Origin: Maribacter polysaccharolyticus | Lineage (GTDB): Bacteria > Bacteroidota > Bacteroidia > Flavobacteriales > Flavobacteriaceae | DNA length: 64,000 nucleotides | Reading direction: 5' to 3' | Assembly (NCBI RefSeq): GCF_028882255.1 | Contig: NZ_JARBUY010000005.1 | Coordinates: forward strand, 310,001 to 374,000 | Shown here: positions 46,777-55,805 of the stretch, piece by piece | Numbering within the stretch: the stretch's first letter is position 1 | How the letters are laid out: every line of letters starts with the position of its first letter | Made by a program: the position numbers and the translations under genes | The notes under the pieces: model-generated | What the model was told of the DNA's origin: nothing | Seen by the model: the letters and a program-made list of their open reading frames with translations, nothing else | Database searches by the model: none

Positions 46777-48519
46777 ATGAACGGTACCCAGTGGATTATT
46801 TTCATATTGATCATTCAAGTCATTCATTTCCTAGGAACTTGGAAATTATATGTAAAGGCAGGCAGAAAGGCATGGGAAGCTGCCATTCCAATATACAATG
46901 GAATCGTATTGATGCAAATCATCAACAGACCTAAATGGTGGGTCGTACTCCTTTTCATTCCCATAATAAACCTATTGATGTTCCCTGTAATTTGGGTTGA
47001 AACCATACGGAGTTTTGGAAGAAACAGCCTTTGGGAATCCTGGTTGGTGGTACTGACCCTGGGCTTTTACATCTACTATGTAAACTACACCATGGAGGTG
47101 AAATACATCGAAGACCGCAGTTTACATCCGACAACGGCTTTGGGAGAATGGGTGAGTTCCATCGTATTTGCTGTTGTGGCCGCCACCTTGGTCCATACCT
47201 ATTTCATTCAACCCTATGTAATTCCCACAGGATCATTGGAAAAAACACTGCGCATCGGGGATTTCCTTTTTGTAAGTAAGTTCCACTATGGGGCAAGGGT
47301 TCCGATGACCACGATTGCCGCCCCTATGGTACACGATACCCTACCCGGGCTGGGCATACGTTCCTATGTGGCCGATGTAGACCCATCGACCTATAAGAAT
47401 TCCATCTTGAACAAGACCCACTTGCCCTACATGCGATTACCGGGGATCACCAAAGTAGAGCGGAACGACATCGTGGTCTTTAGTTGGCCTGCGGATACGG
47501 TGTATCGCTTCTTTAAAAAAGAAAGAGGCGTAAAGAAACCCATCGACAAAAAATCGAATTATGTAAAACGATGTGTAGGTATTCCGGGGGATTCATTGGC
47601 CGTAATCGATGGTTATGTCTATATCAACGGAAAGCAAACCGTATTACCGGACCGAGCCAAACCCCAATACGATTATATGGCGTATTCGCAAAATGGGGTA
47701 TCCTCCAGGTTGTTGAAGGAACTTGGCGTTTCCGATTTCAATCGCATTTATATCACTTCCCAACTTACCCAAAATCAATTGAATGTGATCATGCCCTACT
47801 TACTGGGTAGCAGAAGGTCGGCCTCCGGAAATATTGAACTGATCACGAATCACTTGGGCATTCCCACCAATGTCATCCGAAGTGCGGGATTATCCCTCAA
47901 GGAACAGACCGATAGACAACGATTGTTGACGGTTACCGAAGATTTAGCGGATAAATTAAGAAACAATACGGCGATCGATTCAGTGGTTAAAATCATTTCC
48001 CCCAAAGGGGAAAAAGGTTACAATATATTTCCCCAGGACAATGCCTATGCATGGAACAACGATAATTTCGGTCCCATCTATCTTCCTGAAAAAGGGAAGA
48101 CCGTGGCCTTGGACCTTGAAGTCTTGCCACTTTATAAAAAGATCATAAAGGATTATGAAGACAATACCTTATCGGTAAACGGCAATCAAATAAGTATCAA
48201 TGGCCAAGTAACCGACACCTATACCTTTAAGCAAGATTATTATTGGATGATGGGCGATAACCGGGACCATTCCGAAGACAGTAGAACCTGGGGTTATGTT
48301 CCCGAAGACCATATTGTGGGTACGCCCATATTCATATGGATGAGTATTGAAAATTTCAGGGACGGATGGCGCAATTGGAACATCCGCTGGGATCGGGTAT
48401 TTACCACGGTTAATGGATCAGGGGAACCCGTTTCTTACTTTAAATACTTTATATTGGCGTTGGCAGGTTGGTTTGTTTTTGATTTTTTCAGAAAACGAAG
48501 AAAGAAAACAAATGATTGA
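46777..48519 (+). CDS. lepB: Signal peptidase I with N-terminal membrane extension
   Basis: A 580-residue S26A signal peptidase. The N-terminal 120 residues add several helices (DUF5684-like). The catalytic Ser is Ser153 in VIPTGSLEKTL and the general base is Lys264 in NYVKRCVGIPGD. About 225 residues then separate this box from the GDN..SEDSR box (GDNRDHSEDSR from residue 493), where an extra periplasmic domain is inserted. It cleaves signal peptides of exported proteins at the outer face of the inner membrane. The long insertion is a Bacteroidota feature, not a fusion error. Confidence 0.92.
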   Translation: MNGTQWIIFILIIQVIHFLGTWKLYVKAGRKAWEAAIPIYNGIVLMQIINRPKWWVVLLFIPIINLLMFPVIWVETIRSFGRNSLWESWLVVLTLGFYIYYVNYTMEVKYIEDRSLHPTTALGEWVSSIVFAVVAATLVHTYFIQPYVIPTGSLEKTLRIGDFLFVSKFHYGARVPMTTIAAPMVHDTLPGLGIRSYVADVDPSTYKNSILNKTHLPYMRLPGITKVERNDIVVFSWPADTVYRFFKKERGVKKPIDKKSNYVKRCVGIPGDSLAVIDGYVYINGKQTVLPDRAKPQYDYMAYSQNGVSSRLLKELGVSDFNRIYITSQLTQNQLNVIMPYLLGSRRSASGNIELITNHLGIPTNVIRSAGLSLKEQTDRQRLLTVTEDLADKLRNNTAIDSVVKIISPKGEKGYNIFPQDNAYAWNNDNFGPIYLPEKGKTVALDLEVLPLYKKIIKDYEDNTLSVNGNQISINGQVTDTYTFKQDYYWMMGDNRDHSEDSRTWGYVPEDHIVGTPIFIWMSIENFRDGWRNWNIRWDRVFTTVNGSGEPVSYFKYFILALAGWFVFDFFRKRRKKTND

Positions 48520-48588
48520 TTTAAATTGAAAACGAAAGCAACATCAAAAAACCAATTGCCTTAAAAAGCCATCAAATCAACGTGAAAA

Positions 48589-49224
48589 GTGAAAACACTC
48601 CTTCATCCTACCTATTTTCCCAATATAGTCACCGCTGCTATAATGGCACAAAAAGATGTACTATGGGAAACCGAGGACAATTACCAGAAACAGACCTATA
48701 GAAACCGTTGCTATATCTGTACGGATCGCGGCCGACATCTAATGAGTATTCCGGTTAAACACATTGGGGGCAATCAAGGCAGACAAAAATATAAAGATGT
48801 AAGGCTCGACAACGATTACCAATGGCAACGACAACATTGGCGTACCCTTGAAACCGCCTATCGCACTTCCCCTTTTTTTGAATTCTACGAAGATGAGCTC
48901 GCCCCGATTTACGGGAAGTCCTACGATTTTCTGATGGATTTCAATATGGACACCATACAAACCCTGAATTCATGTCTACAGATTAAAACCAGTAGTGAAA
49001 AAACGGCATCCTATGAAACCTCCTTACCAAACGGAATCGTAGACGGACGGTTTTTGGTCTTAAGTAAAAACCAACGAAGTTTCGATCAAGAACCCTATGA
49101 ACAAGTTTTCGGGGATCGCCATGCCTTCATCGAAAACACCAGTGCCTTGGACCTATTGTTCAACGAAGGCACCAATGCCTTGACCTATCTCAACAATTTC
49201 AACTTGGACTTTCTAAATGCTTAG
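48589..49224 (+). CDS. WbqC-like family protein
   Basis: A 211-residue protein of the WbqC family (PF08889): HPTYFPNIVTAAIMAQKDVLWETEDNYQKQTYRNRCYI at the start, and KHIGGNQGRQKYKDVRLDN after it. The start is GTG at 48589; no closer ATG exists and the family N-terminus begins there. Family members occur in glycan and aminosugar gene groups but the reaction is not settled. It overlaps the next gene by 8 bases. Confidence 0.82.
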   Translation: MKTLLHPTYFPNIVTAAIMAQKDVLWETEDNYQKQTYRNRCYICTDRGRHLMSIPVKHIGGNQGRQKYKDVRLDNDYQWQRQHWRTLETAYRTSPFFEFYEDELAPIYGKSYDFLMDFNMDTIQTLNSCLQIKTSSEKTASYETSLPNGIVDGRFLVLSKNQRSFDQEPYEQVFGDRHAFIENTSALDLLFNEGTNALTYLNNFNLDFLNA

Positions 49225-49540
49225 ACCCCTACTACATTATGGGTTTCATTTTTTGGTCCCGATTCTCATTGCCCTCTTTTTTTTTAAGGGACGCTTTATC
49301 AAAGTGGCCATTTTTCTCCTATTGGGCATATTGATCGATGTAGACCACCTATGGGCCACGCCCATTTTTGATCCTAACCGATGCAGCATAGGCTTTCACC
49401 CGTTGCATAGCTACTGGGCCATAGCCATTTACTTCCTGTTTGTATTTTTCAAAAACACCCGAATTCTAGGGTTGGCCTTATTGATCCATATCTTGGCCGA
49501 CACTTTGGATTGCATGATGTTATTCCTTCAATCGAAATGA
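49217..49540 (+). CDS. DUF6122 small membrane protein
   Basis: A 107-residue membrane protein with three to four helices and the conserved DVDHLWATPIFDPNRCSIGFHPLHS segment and a C-terminal HILADTLDC, resembling a small metal-dependent hydrolase of the YdjM type. Its last 21 bases overlap the end of the convergent EEP gene. Confidence 0.8.
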   Translation: MLRPLLHYGFHFLVPILIALFFFKGRFIKVAIFLLLGILIDVDHLWATPIFDPNRCSIGFHPLHSYWAIAIYFLFVFFKNTRILGLALLIHILADTLDCMMLFLQSK

Positions 49541-50545
49541 AGCCATAATGGGAGTGTGATCGGATAACCGTACATCAAAGTTTTTGTGGGACCTGACTTC
49601 CAATTCGGGATCCGTTAAAATGAAATCGATACGAAAAGGTAAAAATTTAAAAACGTACGTTCTCCCCAAACCAAAACCCCTTTCATGAAATGAATCCTTC
49701 ATATCACCTTTTATGGTATGGTATACACTGGAAAATTGGGAATTGTTGAAATCCCCACAAATGATTTTTTTATGGGCTACCTTTGCGGCATCTTCCTGCA
49801 CCATATCGGCCTGCTCCTGTTGTTTTTGAAACGATTGGTTCAAACGATTCAACAGCCGGTCTGTAGCTTCCCTTTTAAAGGAACGCGGTCTTACTTGTAA
49901 CGATTGGAGATGAACATTGTATACCCTCAACGTATCCTTTTCTATTAATAGATCAACAAACAAAGCATCGTTTCCGGTATCGGGAAAATTCAATGACCCC
50001 TTGGCAATGATGGGAAATTTTGAAAAAACAGTCTGCGGGCTTTTATCCGACTCATTCAGCACTACGAATTCATAAGGGTAATAGCTGAAACTCCCTTTAA
50101 GCCTACTATCAAATTCTTGCAAGCAGATGATATCCGCATTTTGTCGATTAATAAAATCGATGATCTTTTCTTTTGGAATCCGATTTTTCCTGCCTTCAAT
50201 CCCACTAAATCCGTGTACATTAAAGCTCAATACTTTTATATCCCCTTCCTCAGGTTCCGAATTTGCATCAAATACCTTGATAAATGGATCTTGGCTCAAA
50301 TAACCAAAAAGAAGGATCAAAAAAGGAAGGAGTACCTGTTTTTTCCCTTTTAACCCCCAATACAGAAAAAAAAGAACATTGACCAGGACTAGGTACGGTA
50401 GAAAAAGACTGGGAAAGGACAAGAAAGAAAAAATACCCCAACTTAAAAAACGTGTGATGCTTGCCAACAACATAAAAAAAGCTGCCAGGATATTTAAAAA
50501 CAACATCAATTTATTGAACCTACCAAGACCTCTTCCCAAAATCAA
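49520..50545 (-). CDS. Endonuclease/exonuclease/phosphatase family protein with membrane anchor
   Basis: A 341-residue EEP-fold protein. Two or three N-terminal helices (to about residue 75) anchor it; the catalytic domain shows LSFNVHGFSG, CLQEFDS (metal Glu), ICGDFNNSQFSS and SDHTPIMASF (catalytic His). It may cut phosphodiester bonds of lipids or nucleic acids outside the membrane. The start is uncertain: TTG at 50545 keeps a conserved N-terminal GLGRFNK region and overlaps the rhomboid stop, while the first ATG is at 50506. Confidence 0.8.
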   Translation of the reverse strand: MILGRGLGRFNKLMLFLNILAAFFMLLASITRFLSWGIFSFLSFPSLFLPYLVLVNVLFFLYWGLKGKKQVLLPFLILLFGYLSQDPFIKVFDANSEPEEGDIKVLSFNVHGFSGIEGRKNRIPKEKIIDFINRQNADIICLQEFDSRLKGSFSYYPYEFVVLNESDKSPQTVFSKFPIIAKGSLNFPDTGNDALFVDLLIEKDTLRVYNVHLQSLQVRPRSFKREATDRLLNRLNQSFQKQQEQADMVQEDAAKVAHKKIICGDFNNSQFSSVYHTIKGDMKDSFHERGFGLGRTYVFKFLPFRIDFILTDPELEVRSHKNFDVRLSDHTPIMASFRLKE

Positions 50546-51414
50546 TCCTCTTTACCGGCTTGAAACAAAAAGTCCTTTTCTGCCTTCGACAGGCTTTCAT
50601 AGCCCGACTTACTGATCTTGTCCAAAATGGCATCTATTTGGCGCTGATGGCTTTCTTTCTTATAAGACTTATCCGTTGTTTTGGTCTTTGTGCTCTTATA
50701 GACCGTTTTCATAGGAGCCTTTTTCTCGGTTTTTTTAAATAGATTGGCAATACCATCCACCAATTTGGAAAACCCTTCACCAATATCCCTTCCTTTTAAT
50801 AATTGGGTCGCATAAACATACCCTAAAAGTGCGCCTCCGATATGTGCGAAGTTTCCTCCGGGATTCATACCCATCGACAATTGGACCAAATCCATCACAA
50901 CAATGAAGGCCCCCAAATACCAGAGTTTTAGATTAAAGAAAATCAATCGGACCTCCTGATTGGGCAAATAGGCACAAATAAAGATCAATATGGCCCTAAC
51001 CCCGGCAGATGCTCCTATCAAAGCCGCATTGACGGTAAAAAATGCAGGAAATACATTGTAACCGACCATAAAGAACAAGCCTCCCAAGATCACCCCTAAA
51101 AAATAAACGTTTAAAAACCGCCTTCCGTTGAACAGGTTCAAAAAGATACGCCCCACATAAAAGAGCACCAACATGTTCCAAAAGATATGCCCTAACCCTC
51201 CGTGAAAAAAAGAATAGGTGACCAATGACCAGGGCTGCATCAAAAAATCAAAGAAATCCTTGGGCAACTGAAACCATTGGACCAGCATGTCCGGGTTTGC
51301 CTGGAACAACAATGTGATCAATCCGTTAACGATGAAAACGGCTGCATTAACGACAATGAGTTTCTCCGCAACGGACAATTTGGCAAATTGATATTTTATA
51401 TTCCCTGTAGTCAT
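50542..51414 (-). CDS. Rhomboid family intramembrane serine protease (second copy)
   Basis: A 290-residue rhomboid: six helices to about residue 215, catalytic Ser136 in GASAGV (a variant of GxSG) and His191 in FAHIGGALLGY, with HGGLGHIFWNML as the helix 2 motif. A basic soluble C-terminus of about 80 residues follows. The ATG at 51414 is preferred to the TTG at 51426, as it starts 2 bases past the upstream gene's stop. Substrates unknown. Confidence 0.87.
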   Translation of the reverse strand: MTTGNIKYQFAKLSVAEKLIVVNAAVFIVNGLITLLFQANPDMLVQWFQLPKDFFDFLMQPWSLVTYSFFHGGLGHIFWNMLVLFYVGRIFLNLFNGRRFLNVYFLGVILGGLFFMVGYNVFPAFFTVNAALIGASAGVRAILIFICAYLPNQEVRLIFFNLKLWYLGAFIVVMDLVQLSMGMNPGGNFAHIGGALLGYVYATQLLKGRDIGEGFSKLVDGIANLFKKTEKKAPMKTVYKSTKTKTTDKSYKKESHQRQIDAILDKISKSGYESLSKAEKDFLFQAGKED

Positions 51415-51416
51415 TT

Positions 51417-52160
51417 TCAATTCCAACGGTTATTATTGAATTGGTTCTTCTTCCAATACCACATCATGATAAATCCTACCAAAGCACCCCCGACATGGGC
51501 GAAATGGGCGATACCCTGCCCAAAAATACCATAACCGGTTACCCCGGAGAATAAATCGAGCCCAATCAATACCGGAATGAATATTTTCGCTTTGATCGGA
51601 ATAGGCAAGAAAATAAGGAAGAGTTCACTGTTCGGATACGACATCCCAAAAGCTACCAACACCCCATAAATTGCCCCCGAAGCACCGACGGCCGGTGTAT
51701 TATAGGCACTTAAAAAATTATCGATCGTACTTTTTGATGCAATATCATACCAAGACGGACTGTATTGCCCCCCTGAAATGATCTCGATTACCTGACTTTT
51801 TGCCATTCCTGAATTTACCAAGGCCTGTATCCCTTCGTTAAAATAATAATAATTGACCCCGGAATGGATAAGTCCCGCCCCGATTCCGGCAGAAAAATAA
51901 AAAAATAAAAATTTATTCCTGCCCCACATGCGCTCCAATGGTGTACCAAAGGCCCAAAGGGCATACATGTTAAATCCGATATGGGCCAATCCCCCATGCA
52001 TGAACATATGGGTCACCAACTGCCATAACTCAAAATTATCATTCTTTGGGAACCAAAGTGAGAACCACTCATACATTTGATCCCCATATAAGGAGGTGGC
52101 CACGAAAAAAAGTACATTTACGATCAATAAATGCTTTATGGCATTTGTCATTCTTCCCAT
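51417..52160 (-). CDS. Rhomboid family intramembrane serine protease (first copy)
   Basis: A 247-residue rhomboid with six helices, HGGLAHIGFNMYALW, catalytic Ser161 in VGASGAIYG and His222 in FAHVGGALVG. It starts directly after the mutL stop and is followed by a second rhomboid gene 2 bases on. An extra loop (about residues 108-150) separates helices 3 and 4. Membrane-embedded proteolysis of unknown targets. Confidence 0.9.
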   Translation of the reverse strand: MGRMTNAIKHLLIVNVLFFVATSLYGDQMYEWFSLWFPKNDNFELWQLVTHMFMHGGLAHIGFNMYALWAFGTPLERMWGRNKFLFFYFSAGIGAGLIHSGVNYYYFNEGIQALVNSGMAKSQVIEIISGGQYSPSWYDIASKSTIDNFLSAYNTPAVGASGAIYGVLVAFGMSYPNSELFLIFLPIPIKAKIFIPVLIGLDLFSGVTGYGIFGQGIAHFAHVGGALVGFIMMWYWKKNQFNNNRWN

Positions 52161-54011
52161 TTAAATAAATTTTTTATCTATATCGTTTTCTGTAATCGTA
52201 ATATAAACCGGCTTGTTAAAAGGGCTCCACCTAGATTCCTTACAGGCAAACAGATCGTTTACCAATGCCAATTGGGACGCATTGTTCAACACCTCCCCGG
52301 TCTTTACGGATAATGTCTTTGCCAAGGTTTTCGCCAAAATATCGGTCTGGGAAAAGCTATCCTCGGAAAGTTCCATTTGAAAATCCGAAATCAATTGGTC
52401 CAAAACCATTCCAACCTCACTCTCCGATACCAAAGGTGGCACTCCGGTAATACGAACTTCTTCCCCATTGATATTCGAAAATACAAAACCAATACTTGTT
52501 AAGCTATCCTTTATTTCGTTTAGAATATCAATATCCGATTTGGAAAAGGATAATTGCAAAGGAAACAACAATTGTTGGCTAACCGCTTCATTTACCGTTA
52601 TATTCCTTAAAAATTGTTCATAAAGCACTCTTTGATGTGCCCTACTCTGGTCAATGACCACCATTCCCGATTTTATGGTAGTTACAACATATTTCCTTCG
52701 TAATTGAAAGGTAGTGGCAATAGATTCCAATCCTTCTTGATGGGCCTCGAAAAATGATCCCGTATTCGATTCGGATTCAAATTTCACACTACTGAACCCT
52801 TCATCTTGCCCCATGTTCGAATCCAAACCAATATATAGGTTCTCCCAACCATCGGTACTTTGCTTTTTATAGCTTGCAGTACTCGGGGTTTTCGGTGTGG
52901 ATTCCTTAAAAGGATTAAATGTACGGTCGACACTCACATTGGGCTGAACGACATTCTTATCCTTATAATCATAGGGTGTTTCAAGGTTTTGATCTTGTTC
53001 AAAATCCAATGCAGGAACCACATTGAACTGTCCCAAACTGTGTTTGATCGTTGAACGTAGCATGGCATATAAGGTATGCTCATCATCGAACTTCACCTCG
53101 GTTTTTGTAGGGTGTATATTGATATCAATAGATGCGGGGTCAACGTCTAAATACAGGAAATATCCGGGATAGGCATCCGATTTGATCAAGCCTTCAAAGG
53201 CCGCCAAAACCGCATGGTGTAAATACGGACTTTTTATAAAACGATTGTTGACGAAAAAAAACTGTTCCCCCCTACTCTTCTTCGCAAATTCCGGTTTGTT
53301 GATGAAACCGGAAATCCTAACCACTTGGGTCTCCTCATTTACGGGCACCAATTTCTCATTGGTCTTGCTCCCGAAAATATGTACGATCCTTTGCCTTTGG
53401 TTTGCCTTGGGTAAATTGAAAAGTTCACTGCCATTATTGTAAAAATTGAAGGCAATGCCGGGATGCGCCAGGGCTACCCGATGGAATTCATCGGTAATAT
53501 GCCGTAATTCCACATGGTTCGACTTCAGGAAATTACGCCTAGCCGGGATATTGAAAAACAGGTTTTTCACCGACATCGAGGTACCTTTAGGAGCGACACA
53601 AACTTCCTGGAACTTGATTTCACTCCCTTGAATACGTATATGGGTAGCCATTTCGTCCTGTTCGGGCCTCGTCTGCATTTCAACGTGGGCAATGGCGGCA
53701 ATAGAGGCCAGGGCTTCCCCCCTGAACCCTTTCGTATTCAGACTGAAAAGATCTTCCGCTTTTTGAATTTTGGATGTCGCATGCCTTTCAAAGCCCATTC
53801 GGGCATCGGTAGGTGTCATCCCAATACCATCATCGATAACCTGGATCAGGTTCTTGCCACCATCCTTGATAATAAGTTTTATGGAAGTCGCCCCGGCATC
53901 GATGGCATTTTCCAATAGCTCCTTCACTACGGATGCAGGCCGCTGCACTACCTCACCTGCTGCGATCTGGTTGGCAACATGATCCGGTAAAAGTTTAATG
54001 ATATCCGCCAT
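52161..54011 (-). CDS. mutL: DNA mismatch repair protein MutL
   Basis: A 616-residue MutL. The GHKL ATPase core is intact: VKELLENAIDAG, IDDGIGM and TKGFRGEALASIA. The C-terminal dimerisation domain is present, but the endonuclease motif DQHA(X)2E(X)4E reads DQSRAHQRVLYE (from Asp454), and the CPHGRP zinc/nuclease motif is replaced by SPFNKP near the C-terminus (596-601). So nicking activity is doubtful even though the family in bacteria without MutH usually has it. The gene overlaps by one base the small gene upstream. Confidence 0.93.
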   Translation of the reverse strand: MADIIKLLPDHVANQIAAGEVVQRPASVVKELLENAIDAGATSIKLIIKDGGKNLIQVIDDGIGMTPTDARMGFERHATSKIQKAEDLFSLNTKGFRGEALASIAAIAHVEMQTRPEQDEMATHIRIQGSEIKFQEVCVAPKGTSMSVKNLFFNIPARRNFLKSNHVELRHITDEFHRVALAHPGIAFNFYNNGSELFNLPKANQRQRIVHIFGSKTNEKLVPVNEETQVVRISGFINKPEFAKKSRGEQFFFVNNRFIKSPYLHHAVLAAFEGLIKSDAYPGYFLYLDVDPASIDINIHPTKTEVKFDDEHTLYAMLRSTIKHSLGQFNVVPALDFEQDQNLETPYDYKDKNVVQPNVSVDRTFNPFKESTPKTPSTASYKKQSTDGWENLYIGLDSNMGQDEGFSSVKFESESNTGSFFEAHQEGLESIATTFQLRRKYVVTTIKSGMVVIDQSRAHQRVLYEQFLRNITVNEAVSQQLLFPLQLSFSKSDIDILNEIKDSLTSIGFVFSNINGEEVRITGVPPLVSESEVGMVLDQLISDFQMELSEDSFSQTDILAKTLAKTLSVKTGEVLNNASQLALVNDLFACKESRWSPFNKPVYITITENDIDKKFI

Positions 54012-54310
54012 TATCGTTTAAAGAATATGGAGATGTCAAAATCGATTATATAAAGGAAAACCAGTATCAAAACCGCCAGGATTATTAAAAATCGAATCTT
54101 CATATTGCGGTCACCCTTTGTTTTAAAGTCATCAACGGCCGAATTGAACTTTCCTTTGATTCCCCTAGGGGCATTCACGGTACTGCGGAACTTATCGAAC
54201 TTCGATTCTATCTTGAAAGGGCTTCCTTTTCCCTTATCATCATAGAAACGAGGCTTATAGTCGTACTTTCTATTTTTACTGATCCGTGTAAATTTCCTCA
54301 ATATACCCAT
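54011..54310 (-). CDS. Small conserved membrane protein between ribH and mutL
   Basis: A 99-residue protein: basic, low-complexity N-terminal 70 residues and one C-terminal helix (about 76-94, IRFLIILAVLILVFLYII). Start at ATG 54310, not the TTG nine bases upstream. Homologues at this place are often labelled riboflavin synthase beta subunit, which is a transferred name; nothing in the sequence supports that. Function unknown. Confidence 0.7.
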   Translation of the reverse strand: MGILRKFTRISKNRKYDYKPRFYDDKGKGSPFKIESKFDKFRSTVNAPRGIKGKFNSAVDDFKTKGDRNMKIRFLIILAVLILVFLYIIDFDISIFFKR

Positions 54311-54431
54311 TGTTCTCAAAGTTACTTAAAATCAAAAAAAATGACGTATGCCCAATGCCAAAATTTGTTAACAGTCCGAAAATGGAAAATCGCTGGAATT
54401 GGTTTTAAAACAAGTAAATACCGGTAGAATA

Positions 54432-54914
54432 CTATTGCCCTAAGGTGGCTATTTTAATGGCCGCGATGGCCGCTTCGGTACCTTTGTTGCCATGTATGCC
54501 CCCACTGCGGTCAATGGCTTGTTGCAACGTATTATCGGTAAGTACGCAAAAAATGACGGGCGTATCGTAAAGAACATTTAGATCCTTTATCCCTTGGGCC
54601 GTGGCACTGCAAACAAAATCAAAATGTTTGGTTTCGCCCTGTATCACGCTACCTATGGCTATTACCGCATCGACCTTTTGGGTAGTGATCATTTTCTTTG
54701 CCCCATAGGTGAGCTCAAAGCTCCCGGGAACACTCCATCGTACAATGTTCGATTTAAGGGCCCCACAATCGACCAATGCCTCAAAAGCCCCATCATAAAG
54801 TGCCTCCGTGATTTCAGCATTCCATTCAGAAACAACAATCCCAAACCGAAGGTCCTTCGCATTTGGGAGAGTCGTTTTATCGTATTCCGATAGGTTTTTA
54901 TTTGCGGTAGCCAT
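54432..54914 (-). CDS. ribH: 6,7-dimethyl-8-ribityllumazine synthase
   Basis: A 160-residue RibH that condenses 5-amino-6-ribitylaminouracil with dihydroxybutanone phosphate in riboflavin synthesis. Typical segments are VVSEWNAEITEAL, VPGSFELTYGAKKM and AIGSVIQGETKHFDFV with the conserved His. It overlaps the TPR gene by one base and forms large icosahedral capsids in relatives. Confidence 0.93.
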   Translation of the reverse strand: MATANKNLSEYDKTTLPNAKDLRFGIVVSEWNAEITEALYDGAFEALVDCGALKSNIVRWSVPGSFELTYGAKKMITTQKVDAVIAIGSVIQGETKHFDFVCSATAQGIKDLNVLYDTPVIFCVLTDNTLQQAIDRSGGIHGNKGTEAAIAAIKIATLGQ

Positions 54915-55681
54915 TATTTTGAGTTTTCGGCCATTGCAATATATGCATCGATGAGATTAGCGGCATCAGAAGTCGGAAATTCATCCTTGATTCTTTGAAA
55001 ATACTTCAAAGCTTTGTCGTTCTGCTCTAATTCCAAGGCCGTAATACCTGATTTGTAGAGGAATTTCGGCGTAGTAAATCCGTTATCGCTATGCTTCATG
55101 GCACTCTCATAATAACCCAAGGCATCCTCAGGTTGCCCCAACTGCATAAACGCATCCCCGAGTCCACCTTTTGCAAGTGCCCCCAAAATATCATCATCGG
55201 AAGAAAAATCTTCCAAATGGGCAATCGCCTCATCATATTTATTCATTTCCAAATAAGCCATTCCAGCGGAGTAATTCGCCAAATTCGCTGCTTTAGTACC
55301 TGAATATTCATTGATGATATCCAAGAATCCGTATTTACCTTCGGCACCGTTCAAGGCAAGGGTATACAATGAATCCTTGGCCGTAGTGGAATTCAGGGCT
55401 TGTTCAAAATACTGTTGTGGATACAAAAGCTCATTGGTGGCTTCCGCCTCTTTGGGTTTTTGGACAAACTGTACATAGGCCAGGTACCCCAATACCGCAA
55501 CGGCAACGATTCCTATGAAGCCAAGGATGACATTCTGGTTTTTGGAAACCCATTCCTCTGTCTTCGAAGCACTTTCATCCAGGGTGCTGAACACCTCTGC
55601 CGTTGTACTTTCCTGCTCATCGAATTTTTGCTCTTCAACTTTATTTTTGGGTTTAAATCCCTTCTTTTTATATGTTGCCAT
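54914..55681 (-). CDS. Membrane-anchored tetratricopeptide-repeat protein (YfgM-like)
   Basis: A 255-residue protein: Lys/Glu-rich cytoplasmic start, one membrane helix at about 49-71 (VILGFIGIVAVAVLGYLAYV), then a periplasmic TPR region (AGMAYLEMNKYDEAIAHLEDF; GDAFMQLGQPEDALGYYESAM; SGITALELEQNDKALKYFQRI). This is the layout of YfgM, an ancillary SecYEG/SurA partner. First gene of the TPR-ribH-mutL unit. Confidence 0.87.
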   Translation of the reverse strand: MATYKKKGFKPKNKVEEQKFDEQESTTAEVFSTLDESASKTEEWVSKNQNVILGFIGIVAVAVLGYLAYVQFVQKPKEAEATNELLYPQQYFEQALNSTTAKDSLYTLALNGAEGKYGFLDIINEYSGTKAANLANYSAGMAYLEMNKYDEAIAHLEDFSSDDDILGALAKGGLGDAFMQLGQPEDALGYYESAMKHSDNGFTTPKFLYKSGITALELEQNDKALKYFQRIKDEFPTSDAANLIDAYIAMAENSK

Positions 55682-55701
55682 TGGTAATTTTATTAATCGC
55701 G

Positions 55702-55709
55702 CAAAAATA
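55702..55709 (-). promoter_or_regulatory. -7 element of the TPR-ribH unit
   Basis: TATTTTTG on the minus strand, exact TAnnTTTG, 20 bases before the ATG at 55681. It faces away from the recF element at 55746. Confidence 0.4.
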
Positions 55710-55745
55710 AAGTTTTTATTGAAATCCGAAGCGGTATTTATTCGT

Positions 55746-55753
55746 TATTTTTG
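55746..55753 (+). promoter_or_regulatory. -7 element of recF
   Basis: TATTTTTG matches TAnnTTTG; a TTG lies 24 bases upstream (55719), slightly long spacing. The leader would be about 46 bases. Confidence 0.4.
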
Positions 55754-55805
55754 ATATTTTGCAAGAAACCCTTGCTCCATCATTTAAAAAATCGAGGTTC
55801 CCACA

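Noticed and set aside
54011-54310. Riboflavin synthase beta subunit
   Set aside because: The name is carried by homologues because ribH is the neighbour; the sequence is a basic tail plus one membrane helix. The real lumazine synthase is at 54432-54914.
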